Source of the DNA: Fragilaria crotonensis
Lineage: Eukaryota; Bacillariophyta; Fragilariophyceae; Fragilariales; Fragilariaceae
Direction: 5' to 3'
DNA: 64,000 nucleotides
NCBI GenBank assembly: GCA_022925895.1
Contig: JAKSYS010000063.1
Coordinates: 1 to 64,000 of the forward strand
Shown here: positions 23,181 through 33,692 of the stretch, one piece after another
Layout of the letters: every line of letters begins with the position of its first letter
How positions within the stretch are numbered: the stretch's first letter is position 1
Translations under genes and position numbers: made by a program
The notes under the pieces: model-generated
Seen by the model: only the letters and a program-made list of their open reading frames with translations
Databases searched by the model: none
What the model was told of the DNA's origin: nothing

Positions 23181-23300
23181 CAGTACCCCAGAGTGGTCAT
23201 ACTCCGTAACAGACGGACTCACGCACACAATTAATTTATAATATAGTAGGATATAGTAGGATAATTTATAATATAGTAGGATATAGTAGGATATAGTGAA
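23181..23300. repeat. 60-bp dispersed repeat plus 30-bp minisatellite
   Basis: 23181-23242 repeats 17554-17618 (CCCCAGAGTGGTCATACTCC, GTAACAGACGGAC, CACGCACACA, ATTAATTTATAA). It is followed by about two units of a 30-bp repeat built from ATATAGTAGG and ATAATTTATA. In both places the shared stretch ends at AATTTATAA, which at 17618 is the exact Helitron 3' boundary. Confidence 0.8.
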
Positions 23301-23553
23301 AACAAAGTGTGTAAAACAAAACAAACGGGACTGCACCGTTTGTGAAACCGGGTTCGTTTGGTTTTTCTCAAAAAGCGGTGCAGCATGGTTTGTTAAAAAC
23401 CCGGATAACAAGCTGAAAACAAACCATGTACACTGAGTACTCAGAGACTCAGAGTACACGAATACCACCACCCGCGCGAATATGAAATAGTACTCGGAGT
23501 ACTGCGTTGTTTATCCTTTGCAACTCGTCGCATGATTGCTTGATTCTATCACC

Positions 23554-24047
23554 ATGTCCCAGCAACAAGAGGCCTTACTACTCCTTTTCAATAATTTGTT
23601 AAGGAATCTTTTGCATTGTGAAGAAAGTGGAGGAGAGGATAGCGGAATTGATAAAATCTTGTTGGTGCAACACCAGACGAAGATACGACGACAGACCAGC
23701 CTTTGGAATTCGATGATGAAGAAGGAGGGAGGCAGGACAAGGTGAAATGCTACAACAGGATTCTATTTTTACTATTATTAATTGTTTCATGCTACTATGC
23801 TGAAGAAGACGAGGAGAGAATCATGAAGCAACAAGCACTTCTGGCGATGGGCGACAACAATGGACAAGATGCTTCTATGTGTCATGGAGCAAAGAAGCCA
23901 AGACTAAGCAGCCCCAAGTTCTTTGTCAACCCAATGCTTGGTTGCCTCAGACCAATGATACCAACATTGAGCTGTTGGTGGATTAACTACCAGGTACTGC
24001 TACGTATAAGTGCGGGCGGAAAGTCTACACTGCAGACTGCAGTGTAG
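23554..24047 (+). pseudogene. possible PIF/Harbinger-type transposase N-terminal fragment
   Basis: Two overlapping frames: one starting MSQQQEALLLLFNNLLRNLL with an acidic stretch, and one ending KKPRLSSPKFFVNPM followed by LRPMIPTLSCWWINYQ. The latter resembles the region before the DDE domain in diatom HARBI1-like proteins (F-x-N-P ... P-x-x-x-W-W). The catalytic domain is missing; a perfect hairpin (24020-24052) overlaps the end. The assignment is weak; it could be another unknown protein. Confidence 0.3.
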
Positions 24048-24052
24048 ACTTT
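24020..24052. repeat. perfect inverted repeat, 16-bp arms
   Basis: AAAGTCTACACTGCAG, one central A, then its exact reverse complement. The core GTCTACA recurs in two further hairpins 1.2-1.4 kb downstream. It may be the junction of two transposon ends or a foldback element. Confidence 0.85.
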
Positions 24053-25287
24053 AATCTTTGTTACCGTCGCAAAATGTAACCCTACCAAAGTTGAACAGTA
24101 CTCGGAGCACAATTGTATTCATACGCTGTACGGAATGTATGATGTATCGTACTCGAGTATAACGTACAGTAGATCCACTATCTTAAAAAAAGAACTTGTA
24201 CTTTGGTAGCTACGCACATTGTAGTATGCAGTGAAACTACCGGTAGACTAATTACTGAGTTGAAATTCAACTAGAAGATTTTGACCGTTAATTCGTACTG
24301 AGTACTGTTCATTCTACAGTACATGGTACAAAGCAAATAAGAATGTTACGTATAAAGTTCCGAATTTGCAACAAGCAAAACCCCACTACTCCAGATACTA
24401 TTGTATAGAGTATAGATCCATATGCATTCATCCATTCTGACAACATGTCTCCCAACTCTCAATCCATCCATACTTTCATTCCATTCGCCCCATGATGCTG
24501 AAGATTTTTTGTTGCACTTGCCAATGCAGGGTTACAGGCCAGGCACAAGAAGAGCATTTGGATACCATTTTGAGACCACGAACAAATTGAAAATGGGGCC
24601 ATTTCCTCCCAAAGCAAATTGTATCTTGCCGCCCAGGGGCATCACAAGCAAAGAGATGCTGAGAGATGTGGGGAACAAGGTGTTGTCAATCACTGAGCAT
24701 GGCATCATGAAACTTTTGAAGGTTGGAGTAGCAACATATTTTTCCATTTGCCTTTTTCTTTGTACTGGCCATAAATGCCTTAATAAGCACCACATTTATA
24801 CCTTCGTAGTACAAATCCTCTGCATTCGTATGCTGGAAAAACTGCGGATCTGCAATGTGTTCAGGGGATGTGCTGGCAACAACTCCCCCAGCATCAGTGT
24901 ACTCAGGGTAGTGCTCCTTCAGCCATCAAATAAGAACCTTCTATCAGTTCCGGAGCTCTCGTTTAGTTTTCAGCTTCTTTTGATTGCCCTCTGTCTCCTG
25001 CACTTGATCAGCACGAGCATCGTGAACCGCAATATTGTTCCCACAATAGGGGGCACCAGGCTCGCCTTGCCTAGTACTACCATATGTCGTCGTCCTCCAG
25101 CCATTCTTGTCCATTCAGGGTGGGCAATGTTTTCTTGGTTGTAATGATGCATGTTTGTGTAGTGTGTAGGCACAGAAGAGTCTTTTGTTCGACGGGCCAC
25201 AAACCTTGATTTCAGTGACTCCTATGCCATGTTCAACTACTGGCATGTACTCTGTAGTTCTCCAGTAGAATTCAACCAGCCAGATGT
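24053..25287. other. spacer between hairpins, no recognised gene
   Basis: A 240-codon plus-strand frame (24422-25144) is open, but the protein has no recognised domain and an unusual composition (rich in Leu, Ser and Cys). The first part (24090-24330) is GTAC-rich. If the hairpins mark transposon ends, this would be the inside of that element. Confidence 0.3.
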
Positions 25288-25317
25288 GAAAAGTCTACAC
25301 TGCAATGTAGACTTTTC
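25288..25317. repeat. inverted repeat, 12-bp arms (GTCTACA family)
   Basis: GAAAAGTCTACA at 25288-25299 and its reverse complement TGTAGACTTTTC at 25306-25317, with loop CTGCAA. Same core as the hairpin at 24020-24052. Confidence 0.8.
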
Positions 25318-25396
25318 AGCATCTACCTTCAGTAGTATCCATTTTTGTGTACAAATACAGTGTATCGAATACCTAATGGAGAGTCTGAAATCTTAC

Positions 25397-25457
25397 ACAA
25401 AAGTGTAGACAATTGGTCGCGTAACCGTGAAAAACGACCAACTTGTGTAGACTTTTG
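25397..25457. repeat. imperfect inverted repeat, about 23-bp arms (GTCTACA family)
   Basis: Left arm ACAAAAGTGTAGACAATTGG followed by TCG; right arm CGACCAACTTGTGTAGACTT followed by TTGT. The inner TTGGTCG/CGACCAA match is exact; the outer part matches with a few differences. Third member of the hairpin group. Confidence 0.6.
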
Positions 25458-25644
25458 TTGCCTATGTAGTAGTAGCTAGTAGCTAGTATGATGGCTGGTG
25501 GGTGGTGGTGTTCGTTGCAAGTTGTTGCTACATTACACTCCGTATGCAAGGTACATAGGTGGCAGTAAAAAAGGAAATCAGCTTTGCTCAGGTTGAGTCG
25601 GATTCTGCTTTGGATGATTATATGGCCTTTTTAGCCCCCGAAAA

Positions 25645-25995
25645 AAAATAAGGACAATAATTGGCAATACCGGATTTTTTCCATTTGCTAGCACTCACGC
25701 TTCCTAAATCTGTCCCACTTCATTGCTTCTTCCTCATGTGGGTGGTTTGATACATTGACACGACGATGAGGCTTTTTCCGCGTGACGTCAAGTTTTGTCC
25801 TACACAGTTCTCAATTTAAGTACGAAATTCTTCAAAAATTGCCCATACAAAATAAGATTTCTGAATTTTCACTTGTTGAATTCCGATGTTAAACATATAT
25901 TGTTCACATTGATCAAAAGCTCAATCTCTGATTTTACCAATAACACATCGTTTTATCACATTGAAAAGCCTTTTCTACTTCTTTTTCGGGCGTCG
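25645..25995. repeat. diverged repeat related to 61648-61990
   Basis: Colinear similarity by eye: AAGGACAATAATTGGCAAT / AAGGACAATTTTTGGCGAT; GATACATTGACAC / GATACATTGATGC; TTTTGTCCTACACAG / TTTTGTCCTAAATGA; and a shared AAATTC..CAAAAAT..CC.TAC block. The distal copy lies just downstream of the piggyBac-type gene, so this may be the remnant 3' flank of a second copy of that element. Confidence 0.45.
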
Positions 25996-26311
25996 AAATC
26001 TCATTTTTGGGTTCAGGCATGAAATGGGATGACAATTGGCAATCTCGTCAACGTCGTTGTAATGTTGATATGTCCGGGTACATTTTCGCAAACTCCGGTT
26101 GTGTTTGCAAATAACAAATCGTGTTTTACATATTTTATGTCGTGCTCATCGCCAAGAATTGACAACAACATGGTGGATGCGTGGATGCTTGTGTCTAGAG
26201 CCAACGTTCGAAGCCCTGTGAAGTTAAAATCGAATACACAGCCTACTACCGTAGGCTGAAGGTGATGTAGGCACCAGGTTCAAGTTTAAACCATTAGACT
26301 AAACAAAATAA

Positions 26312-27482
26312 TCAATCCAGAAAATCATCCATTGGAAACTTTTTCAGTGCAAACTGATGAAGCATACTCCAGTGCACAACATTGATCAATAAAGTTTGGA
26401 AAAGGGCTGTTTTTTGATGAACTAAGTGCAAGTCAAGTATTTTTGAAACCAAGAAATGCTTGGCACAGTAGTGGGACTGCCATATTTTCATCCTGTGATG
26501 GGACTCCAAAACAATTGGAAAACATTTCAAGCCATCATTAAAGGTGCTTACCATATGATTCAATTGAGTCCAATCAAATAAAACATCTTAACAACTACCA
26601 GGTCTATTGCATTTGTTTGTATTCAAACTGCGGTTGGAGATGGAATGTAGGTTGTCCAATTCTTCTCAAATGTATTGAGTTTCGCGATCTTTTCTAGAGG
26701 TCGCGCATGAGCCAGGACCCATCGAACAATGTCACGCCAGTCTTTTTCTTTCAATGCACTGTTGTCACCGCAACAAGTCTTGCTTGTATTTGTCTAGCAG
26801 CGTTTGGTGGGCATTTTGCAACAACTTTGCTTGAGGATCCAACCGGCTTTGAGGTTGCTTCAAGCTTTTGGCATCATTCAAACCATTTCTAGTCCCGCAT
26901 ACATTCCACAAGGCTTACGCCGGAATTGCTCCCATCTGCGCAAGCAATTGATGAACCTGCTTGTCCTCATCATCAACCCCTTCGAGTTGTCGTGACACTG
27001 GAATTGCCACATCAAACACACCGTCGTGCAGTCCTTGTGTCTCAGCCACTGAATGAGGTTGTCATACCGCACTTGCAGACTCTCCAATTCCTCGTTTGCA
27101 GATGCCTGGCTCAATTCATGTTTTCACGTTCTTGTTTTGACAGACAGTTCCGAGTGAATAGTACAAAGCCAAATTCCTTGCTCAATGCATCTACAATCTT
27201 TTCCTTTGTGAAATTCTTGTCGAAAGGTTGCCTTGAAATGTCATCATCTGCATTTCCGTTCACAATTGTTGCCAAGTCTTCAAAGCCAAGAGTCAAGATG
27301 CTGGTGGAAGTGGCCGCTGGTACCCTCGCGTTGCCATTCCTTGTCGCAACTCCTCTCTTCTTCTTTTCCATCAACATCATCTCACCATGATTGTATGTTG
27401 CAAACTTGAATGCACAGTAGGGTGCATCCATCTCTTGTTGAACACTGCTGGTACCATTAGGAAGGCTGGACAAAATGATCAA
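26312..27482 (-). pseudogene. unrecognised decayed coding-like stretch
   Basis: On the minus strand, overlapping frames read in order as protein-like sequence: a 123-codon frame (27482-27111) with a basic patch MLMEKKKRGVATRNGN, passing into ELESLQVRYDNLIQWLRHKD and, further down, IVRWVLAHARPLEKIAKLNT. I cannot assign a family. The order of frames and the lack of a long open frame suggest an old gene or transposon remnant. Confidence 0.3.
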
Positions 27483-28418
27483 CCCATTTCAGCCAGTGCT
27501 TCGCTCTTCAGTAGGCTGTTGCAAGAAGAATGCTGAATAGTCAATTCAGACCAAAGTATGCCTATTTGCATTAAACCAGTCTTAAGAGAATTAGGACACA
27601 TCATTTAAGAGGGAATCCATAAAATAATCCGAATTTTATACGGCCTAAGTAAAAAGACAAAGATAACAAGAAACGTCTTCGTGACAAAAAGGATTTTCTT
27701 CAACAACCAATACGGATAAACGAGCAAAATTACATTGTTTAAAAACGAGATTCGAATTCTCAACGTTGCATGTCATGCTAAGTGCTAAGTGAAGTGTGAA
27801 CAGAAAAGTCAAAACGTCTGTTAGGCACAAAGCAAATTGTATACTTAACGCATCCGAGAACGGCAATAACGGTCTAAATGAAATCAAGTTTTGAATTCAA
27901 AACGGCTCCTTCATTTTCCTGGAAGATATACTCATTTAAAGTGAATGCTGTGCTGGTTTCTTAGTAGTATGCTATATGTGTATACATTAATATTCATTAA
28001 AGGGTCGCAAAAACGACACCACTGCCCTACGCGCGAAGTAATCAGTTTTTAACAAGTAATTTGCAGTTAGTTTTAATGGGGTGATAAAGTGGGTTAACTA
28101 AAAGTTATGAGACTAGTTGATAAGAAAATTGGAGCAGTCCCATTTCATCCCATCCCAGATGGGATTGAACTGTTCTCATTTTTATTCTCTTGGACTCTCA
28201 TTGAGTCTCCAAGAGTTGTCAACTAGTTCTCATCCTAACTAGTAGATGATCACACATAGTTGTACAGTTGTACTGTAGTACAGAATCAGTGTTGTATTGT
28301 TGCACTGTACTATTGTATTACTAGCCTACTGGTATGTCCAAGTACTATACATGGCCATTGTATTGTAGTACTGGATACTAGTAATATAGTATACTGTATC
28401 GTCCGACGCTAAGGGCAT
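27483..28418. other. spacer with a foldback at 28107-28233
   Basis: No gene is seen. It contains the foldback described separately and a GTAC/TACTGTA-rich part (28240-28400) directly before the copia fossil. Confidence 0.35.
28107..28233. repeat. foldback of about 127 bp
   Basis: Outer arms ATGAGACTAGTTGATAAG and GTTGTCAACTAGTTCTCAT are inverted relatives, and an inner hairpin CTTGGACTCTCA/TTGAGTCTCCAAG lies near the right side. It could be a very small MITE; no clear target duplication is visible. Confidence 0.5.
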
Positions 28419-31400
28419 GTGCGGTGTACTGCAACCACAGCGTTCAGCAGAATGGCTGCCCCCGCCAATTGCACAGCAACCGCGAGTGACGGTGCTGGGA
28501 ACCTGCTGCTGCAGCAACTATCGATCCTCAACTTCCCATGCCTGGCTTACATTCCTAATAATGCATCTGGTATAAGTTGTTTTTCTACAGTTACTACTAG
28601 TATTGTAGGTCCCCCCACCACAAGCTTCCCCCTCCTGATACCGTCGCCATCGTCGACAGCGGCAGCACGTCCCACTTTCTGCGCCAGCATCTCCGCCCAT
28701 ATCGTCAGCAAACGCCCTACCGCCAAACCCATCGGCATTCGCATCCCTAATGGAACCATCATGTACTCGGCGCACAAAGAAGCTGACCTTGACATACTTA
28801 GTCTCCCGTTTGCTGCCCGCCACGTTCACATTGTGCCTGCCCTCGCCAACACTTCTTTTCTGTCTATTGGGGACAGCTCTACGATTCCTGGTGTACGGTT
28901 GCGTTCGACGCCGCCTCTGTTTCGGTCCGCCATACCGCCATCGCGATTTTCTCCTCCTGCCCGGCGACCGGGCTCCCGCTACTGGTCTGAGGAATCTGAG
29001 CTTGGTAACCCCGGCGCCCACTGCGCTCGCCGAACCGCACGTCACGACGGCGACGAACTGTCCTGGTCACTACTCTTTCGCCGCTTCCGTTGCCTGCGCC
29101 ACACCAGGAGAGCTCGTCGCCTTTGCCCATGTCGCAATGTTTTTGCCAGCTTTGTCCACTCTACACAGCGCCTTCGCCCCCGGTATGCACCGCCGCATCG
29201 CCGCCGTACGCACCATCCGGACGTTCAAAAATTATTTCATTGCCCGCCTCTATAGCATCGACAAACGCTTTTCCTTACACTTGTTGGAAAAATTGTGTGG
29301 CGAAGCTCACGCTCAACCTCCTCCGCGAGTCGCTCATCAACAACCCCAACCTGTAGCTAGGCGCGCACAAAACTCCACGGCGCCGTTGACTTCAATCGGA
29401 CCCCCCTTGTCCCGCCTGGCATCCGCGTCCTCGTCCAAGTCAAGCCGGAAGACCGCACCACTCGGTCACCCCACGGCGCCGACTGTTGGTACACGGGGCC
29501 TGCCCTTGGCTCATACAGGTGTTGCTTACACGGTATGGCTTTGGGAAAGCCGTGCCACCCGCATCTGTGACACCCTTTCGTGGTTTCCCTCGAAGCTCAC
29601 AATGCCCTTGTCTTCCTCCAACAACCTCATCTTGTTGGCAGGAGGCGTACAAGACATCGTGCACGCGCTCCGCCACCCGTCGCCTGCATCGCCATTGGCG
29701 CCACTGACAGACAGCGACCATCAGGCACTAACCCAGTTGACAAGCATCCTGACTTCCCTTGTCGCGCCGCCAACGAATTAATCATCCCCCGATGCAACTC
29801 CAGAGAAACTACCGCCAGCAGACGCTCCGCTCCCGGCGCCCTCTGAGGGTGGAGATGGCTTTGCCGCCTTCGACACCGCCAATACCATTTACCCACCACC
29901 GTCACAAACCCCCGCAGGAAATGTGCACTTTGCATCGCTGCCATCCGACACTCTTGATGCCACCATCCTCAATAGTTCTGGCATCCGTGGCAAGAATTGA
30001 CGTCACACCTAACGCCGGCAGCCCCCAACTAAGCCGCTCTCTGCCACTAAGCAAGACGTTCCACCCGAATAAGATTCGTCGCCACGTCCCAACGCCCGCG
30101 ACACGAGCGCCACCGACACACTCCCACCGCACCCGCACCAACCAACCGCTCCATCGAATCCTCCTCGCTGCTTCCCAGGCGTCGGCACCGCAGCCAGCTC
30201 TCCACGGCAATGCCTTTAACCTCGACACGAGCAAACTCGCGGAAGAATATCGCGAACTCAGCCAGTGTGGTGAAGGACCCCCTGTGGCAAGCCTCCAACG
30301 CTGACGAGGAGATCGGCCGCTTGGCCAAAGGACACGGCGCCATGATCAAAGGGACCAATATCATCTCTTCTATTCCAATCTCCGCCATACCTAACGACCG
30401 CAAAGCCCCCACTTACCGCCGTGTTGTCTCGGTACAATGCCCTGAAAAAGACAACCCCCGCCGCGTTCGCTGGGCCGTCGGTGGCGACAAATTTGATTAT
30501 CCCTTTGACGTCAGCACCAAAACTGCCGATCTGACAACTGCCAACAAGCTCCTGTTCAACAGTGCCCTGCGCACCCTCAATGCCAAGTTCCTGGCCACCA
30601 ATCTCAAGGATTTAATTGGGCACGTCCATGACTTGGTACGAAGAATACGTATTCCCCTCCTGTTCATGTTGCCTGATGCGAACATCGAACAATAAAACTT
30701 GTTGCCCTTGGTGCACAACGGTTTTGTCTTCGTCGAAATTCGGCTCGGTATGTATGCGTTCCCCCAAGCCGGCCGCCTTGCCAGCGACCAACTCATCAAA
30801 TTCCTGGTGCTCCGTCGTGGCTACCACCCTTCTGCCTTAATGCCCGAGGTTTTGGATGCACACATCCCGTGACATCCTCTTCAGCCTAGTCATCACCGGC
30901 TTTGGAGTTCGCTGGCTGCACGTCACAGGCCAACGCCGACCACCTCATTGCCACACTTGAGCAAGATTGTCAGGTCAGCGTCGACTGGGATGGCACCTGA
31001 TACTGCAGTTTAACCCTTGATTGGTGGGATTACACAAAATGTACCTGCGACATCTCCATGCCCGGTTACATTACGCGCGCCCTCCAACGCTTCCAGCACG
31101 TTGCACCTGCCAAGGCCGAGCATTTGCCACATCCCTGGCAGCATCCCACTTACTATGGTGTCAAAACCCAGGTTGCTCCCGTGCCCGACACTTCCTCTGC
31201 CATCAACGCGCTGACAAGCTCCGTATTCTTGAAGTCCTTGGCACGTCGTCATTTTACGCGCGGGCGATCAATTCTACGATGCTCACGACCGCCATTATTG
31301 AACTCGCAACGGAACGCAAAACCACAATAGAGAAGCTTGCCCACCTGCTGAACTATTGTGCCACGCATCCTGATGCCTCCGTCCGATTGACCGCCAGTGA

Positions 31401-31870
31401 TTTGTTATTTGTTGTCGAAAGCGATGCTCCTTACTTATCCGTTGTCAAAGCCCGCTCATGCGCCGCAGGCTACTACATCTACTTGACCAACAAGCCAACC
31501 AAGGCCACCGACTCCTTTGAGGCCAATGGCGCCGTCCCCGTCTTGTACCACATCATGCGCGAAGTCTTATCCAGCGCTGCCGAGGCCGAACTTGGGGCCC
31601 TCTTTCACGATGGCAAGGAATCCTGTCCACCACTAGGCATTGCACTGGAAGAAATGGGCCATCCTCAGCCTTCAACACCGATGATGGCTACCGACAACAG
31701 TACTGCGAGTGGCATCACCACCGACACGGTAAAACGGAAGCGGTCCAAAAAGGCCGTTGACATGCGTGTTTATTGGATGCGCGATCGCGTTCGCCAGGGA
31801 CCATTTTAAGTATACTGGCGCAGTGGAAAACAAACCGCGCCGATTATTTATCCAAACATCATCCATCCTC
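28419..31870 (+). mobile_element. Ty1/copia (diatom CoDi-like) retrotransposon fossil
   Basis: A plus-strand copia remnant, clearly more GC-rich than its surroundings. Parts seen in the usual copia order: an aspartic-protease-like block (VDSGSTSHF, about 28650), integrase-region sequence (about 29200-29780), reverse-transcriptase-region traces (about 30400-31000) and RNase H ending in the NRADYLSKHHPS tail (about 31300-31870). It is broken, with many breaks. LTRs were not recognised on either side, so the ends are approximate. Degree of decay suggests an old insertion. Confidence 0.75.
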
Positions 31871-32066
31871 CATCATCAGGCCATTCGTTCTATGTACTTG
31901 TACTCATCTGCATATCCTACAAGGAACTATTTTGATTGTCTTGCCGATACAGAGCTAACGCCAGCGGCACTGGCAATCTCTACTGTGACCCCTGGTGAGG
32001 TGTGTTATAATCCCCGGGCATCCCACAGTCGGGAAACCCGGAGGGTCATCGCAGCCATTGCATTAT

Positions 32067-32833
32067 GGGGAAATTACAATAACACGCATTTTTTTGCCAC
32101 TTTGCAATATAAACTACATACTACATTTGCATAATATCACGCATTTGGAAAAGAAGCATTTACAGTATCGCGCATTCTTTTGCCATCTTTTACTTTATCA
32201 CGCTTTTGTCGCCTGCCATGCTCGAGCTCCACGGACAGCATGGTACACCATCTTGTAACGAACATAAAAAATTACAACTGATGATTGTTTCCCTTTCATT
32301 TCACGTCCAATGCTTTTACTTCCAAGCCATCATCTGCTTTGAACTTTGTCATCTCTAACCCTGCATAGTGGTCATAATTTGGTTTAGAGGCACATCATCA
32401 ATGTTTTCACATGAATGCAACACCTCTTGATGATGTGCTTGTTGCAAGATGACAGTATTCTGTACAAATTTCCCGTATGCAGTGCGACGTCAATGGGAAT
32501 TTTATTTCTCAAACACCAGACAGAATCCTGAAATTTTTCACCCTTGGGAACTTTGCTTTTAAGAAACGTGGCACCGAATGGAATTTCGTTTTTAAGACAT
32601 TCCGGGTCATTGGTAAAAATAAATTCCTAAGAACAGGCAAATTGCTGTAGCTTATGTAACGCCTGTAGGAGTTCGTGATTTAAAACATGTGGACGAAAGA
32701 ATGCAAGATATATATTGTAAAACACAAATATGAATTTAGCATATATACTTTAGTTAAATACGAATTTGTGGATAGTAAGTTATTGTACTATATTGCAAAG
32801 TTGCAAAAAAATGCGTGATATTGTAATTTCCCC
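32067..32833. mobile_element. MULE-like MITE, 767 bp, 9-bp target duplication
   Basis: Terminal inverted repeats of about 45 bp: left GGGGAAATTACAATAACACG followed by CATTTTTTTGCCACTTTGCAA; the right end is its near-exact reverse complement. It is flanked by an exact 9-bp direct repeat TTGCATTAT (32058-32066 and 32834-32842). Long inverted repeats plus a 9-bp duplication are typical of Mutator-like elements. There is no coding capacity, so it is non-autonomous. Confidence 0.85.
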
Positions 32834-32913
32834 TTGCATTATTCCAATTACAGTATGCATACGGAATACGGAGTCCGGGTCCTCTCAAACATCGAGCCAG
32901 CCGTGATTTATGT

Positions 32914-33123
32914 CGAAGTTGTTCGCTGCGCCACTTCGAAACCAGTCTGTTCTTCCCTCTTGTTTCCGTTTGGGTTGCCCAAGTCGTTTTCTGTCGGGCT
33001 CGGCGAGTAGTTGTCTCGCCCTATTAGTGTAGTAGGTTGTTGGTAGGCTGATGTTTGGCTTGGTCGAGGGGAATTCCTCGACGGTAAGTTCAGCTCCAAC
33101 TCCCCGGATGTTGGGTGGTCCAG
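32914..33123 (-). repeat. split direct repeat, outer B copy of the DIRS-like element
   Basis: About 210 bp, nearly identical to 33486-33692. In transcription order this is the last segment of the element (B2). Confidence 0.9.
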
Positions 33124-33137
33124 GGGTGGGCTTGGGG

Positions 33138-33485
33138 AAATTAAACAGTTAGGGCTAAGCTATTGACTTTGGTGGTTGGGATGGCACAGTCGATTCACGA
33201 TGGTGACTCGATGTGTGCAAAGTTTCCCACTCCAGCTTTCTGGATCGGCGAATTCACGTTGATGTGCGATTCGGTATCCAACGGTGAATCGTGGTTGTGT
33301 CCGTATCCGGCACGTATGTCCGCATATGACATGCCGATACGAAATTTCGTGGTCGGGTGCCGACACGAAATGCCGGTAGTGTGGGACCGTTGGTACCCCC
33401 TCGATAGTGCTACTGTCGCTTCCCAGTGTGGTAGTAGTAGTAGTGCTGGAGACACAGTACTGTGCTCTCACCCCAGACCATGTAA
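33138..33485 (-). repeat. split direct repeat, inner A copy of the DIRS-like element
   Basis: 348 bp, nearly identical to 40141-41134 once the nested MITE and its target duplication (646 bp) are removed. It sits directly between the two B copies (A2 in transcription order), as the split direct repeat structure requires. Confidence 0.9.
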
Positions 33486-33692
33486 CGAAGTTGTTCGCTG
33501 CGCCACTTCGAAACCAGTCTGTTCTTCCCTCTTGTTTCCGTTTGGGTTGCCCAAGTCGTTTTCTGTCGGGCTCGGCGAGTAGTTGTCTCGCCCTATTAGT
33601 GTAGTAGGTTGGTAGGCTGATGTTTGGCTTGGTCGAGGGGAATTCCTCGACGGTAAGTTCAGCTCCAACTCCCCGGATGTTGGGTGGTCCAG
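33486..33692 (-). repeat. split direct repeat, inner B copy of the DIRS-like element
   Basis: 207 bp, continuous with the internal coding part (B1 in transcription order); its twin is 32914-33123. Confidence 0.9.

Noticed and set aside
24422-25144. 240-codon open frame on the plus strand
   Set aside because: No domain, odd Leu/Cys/Ser composition and position inside a hairpin-bounded repeat region; not enough to call a gene.
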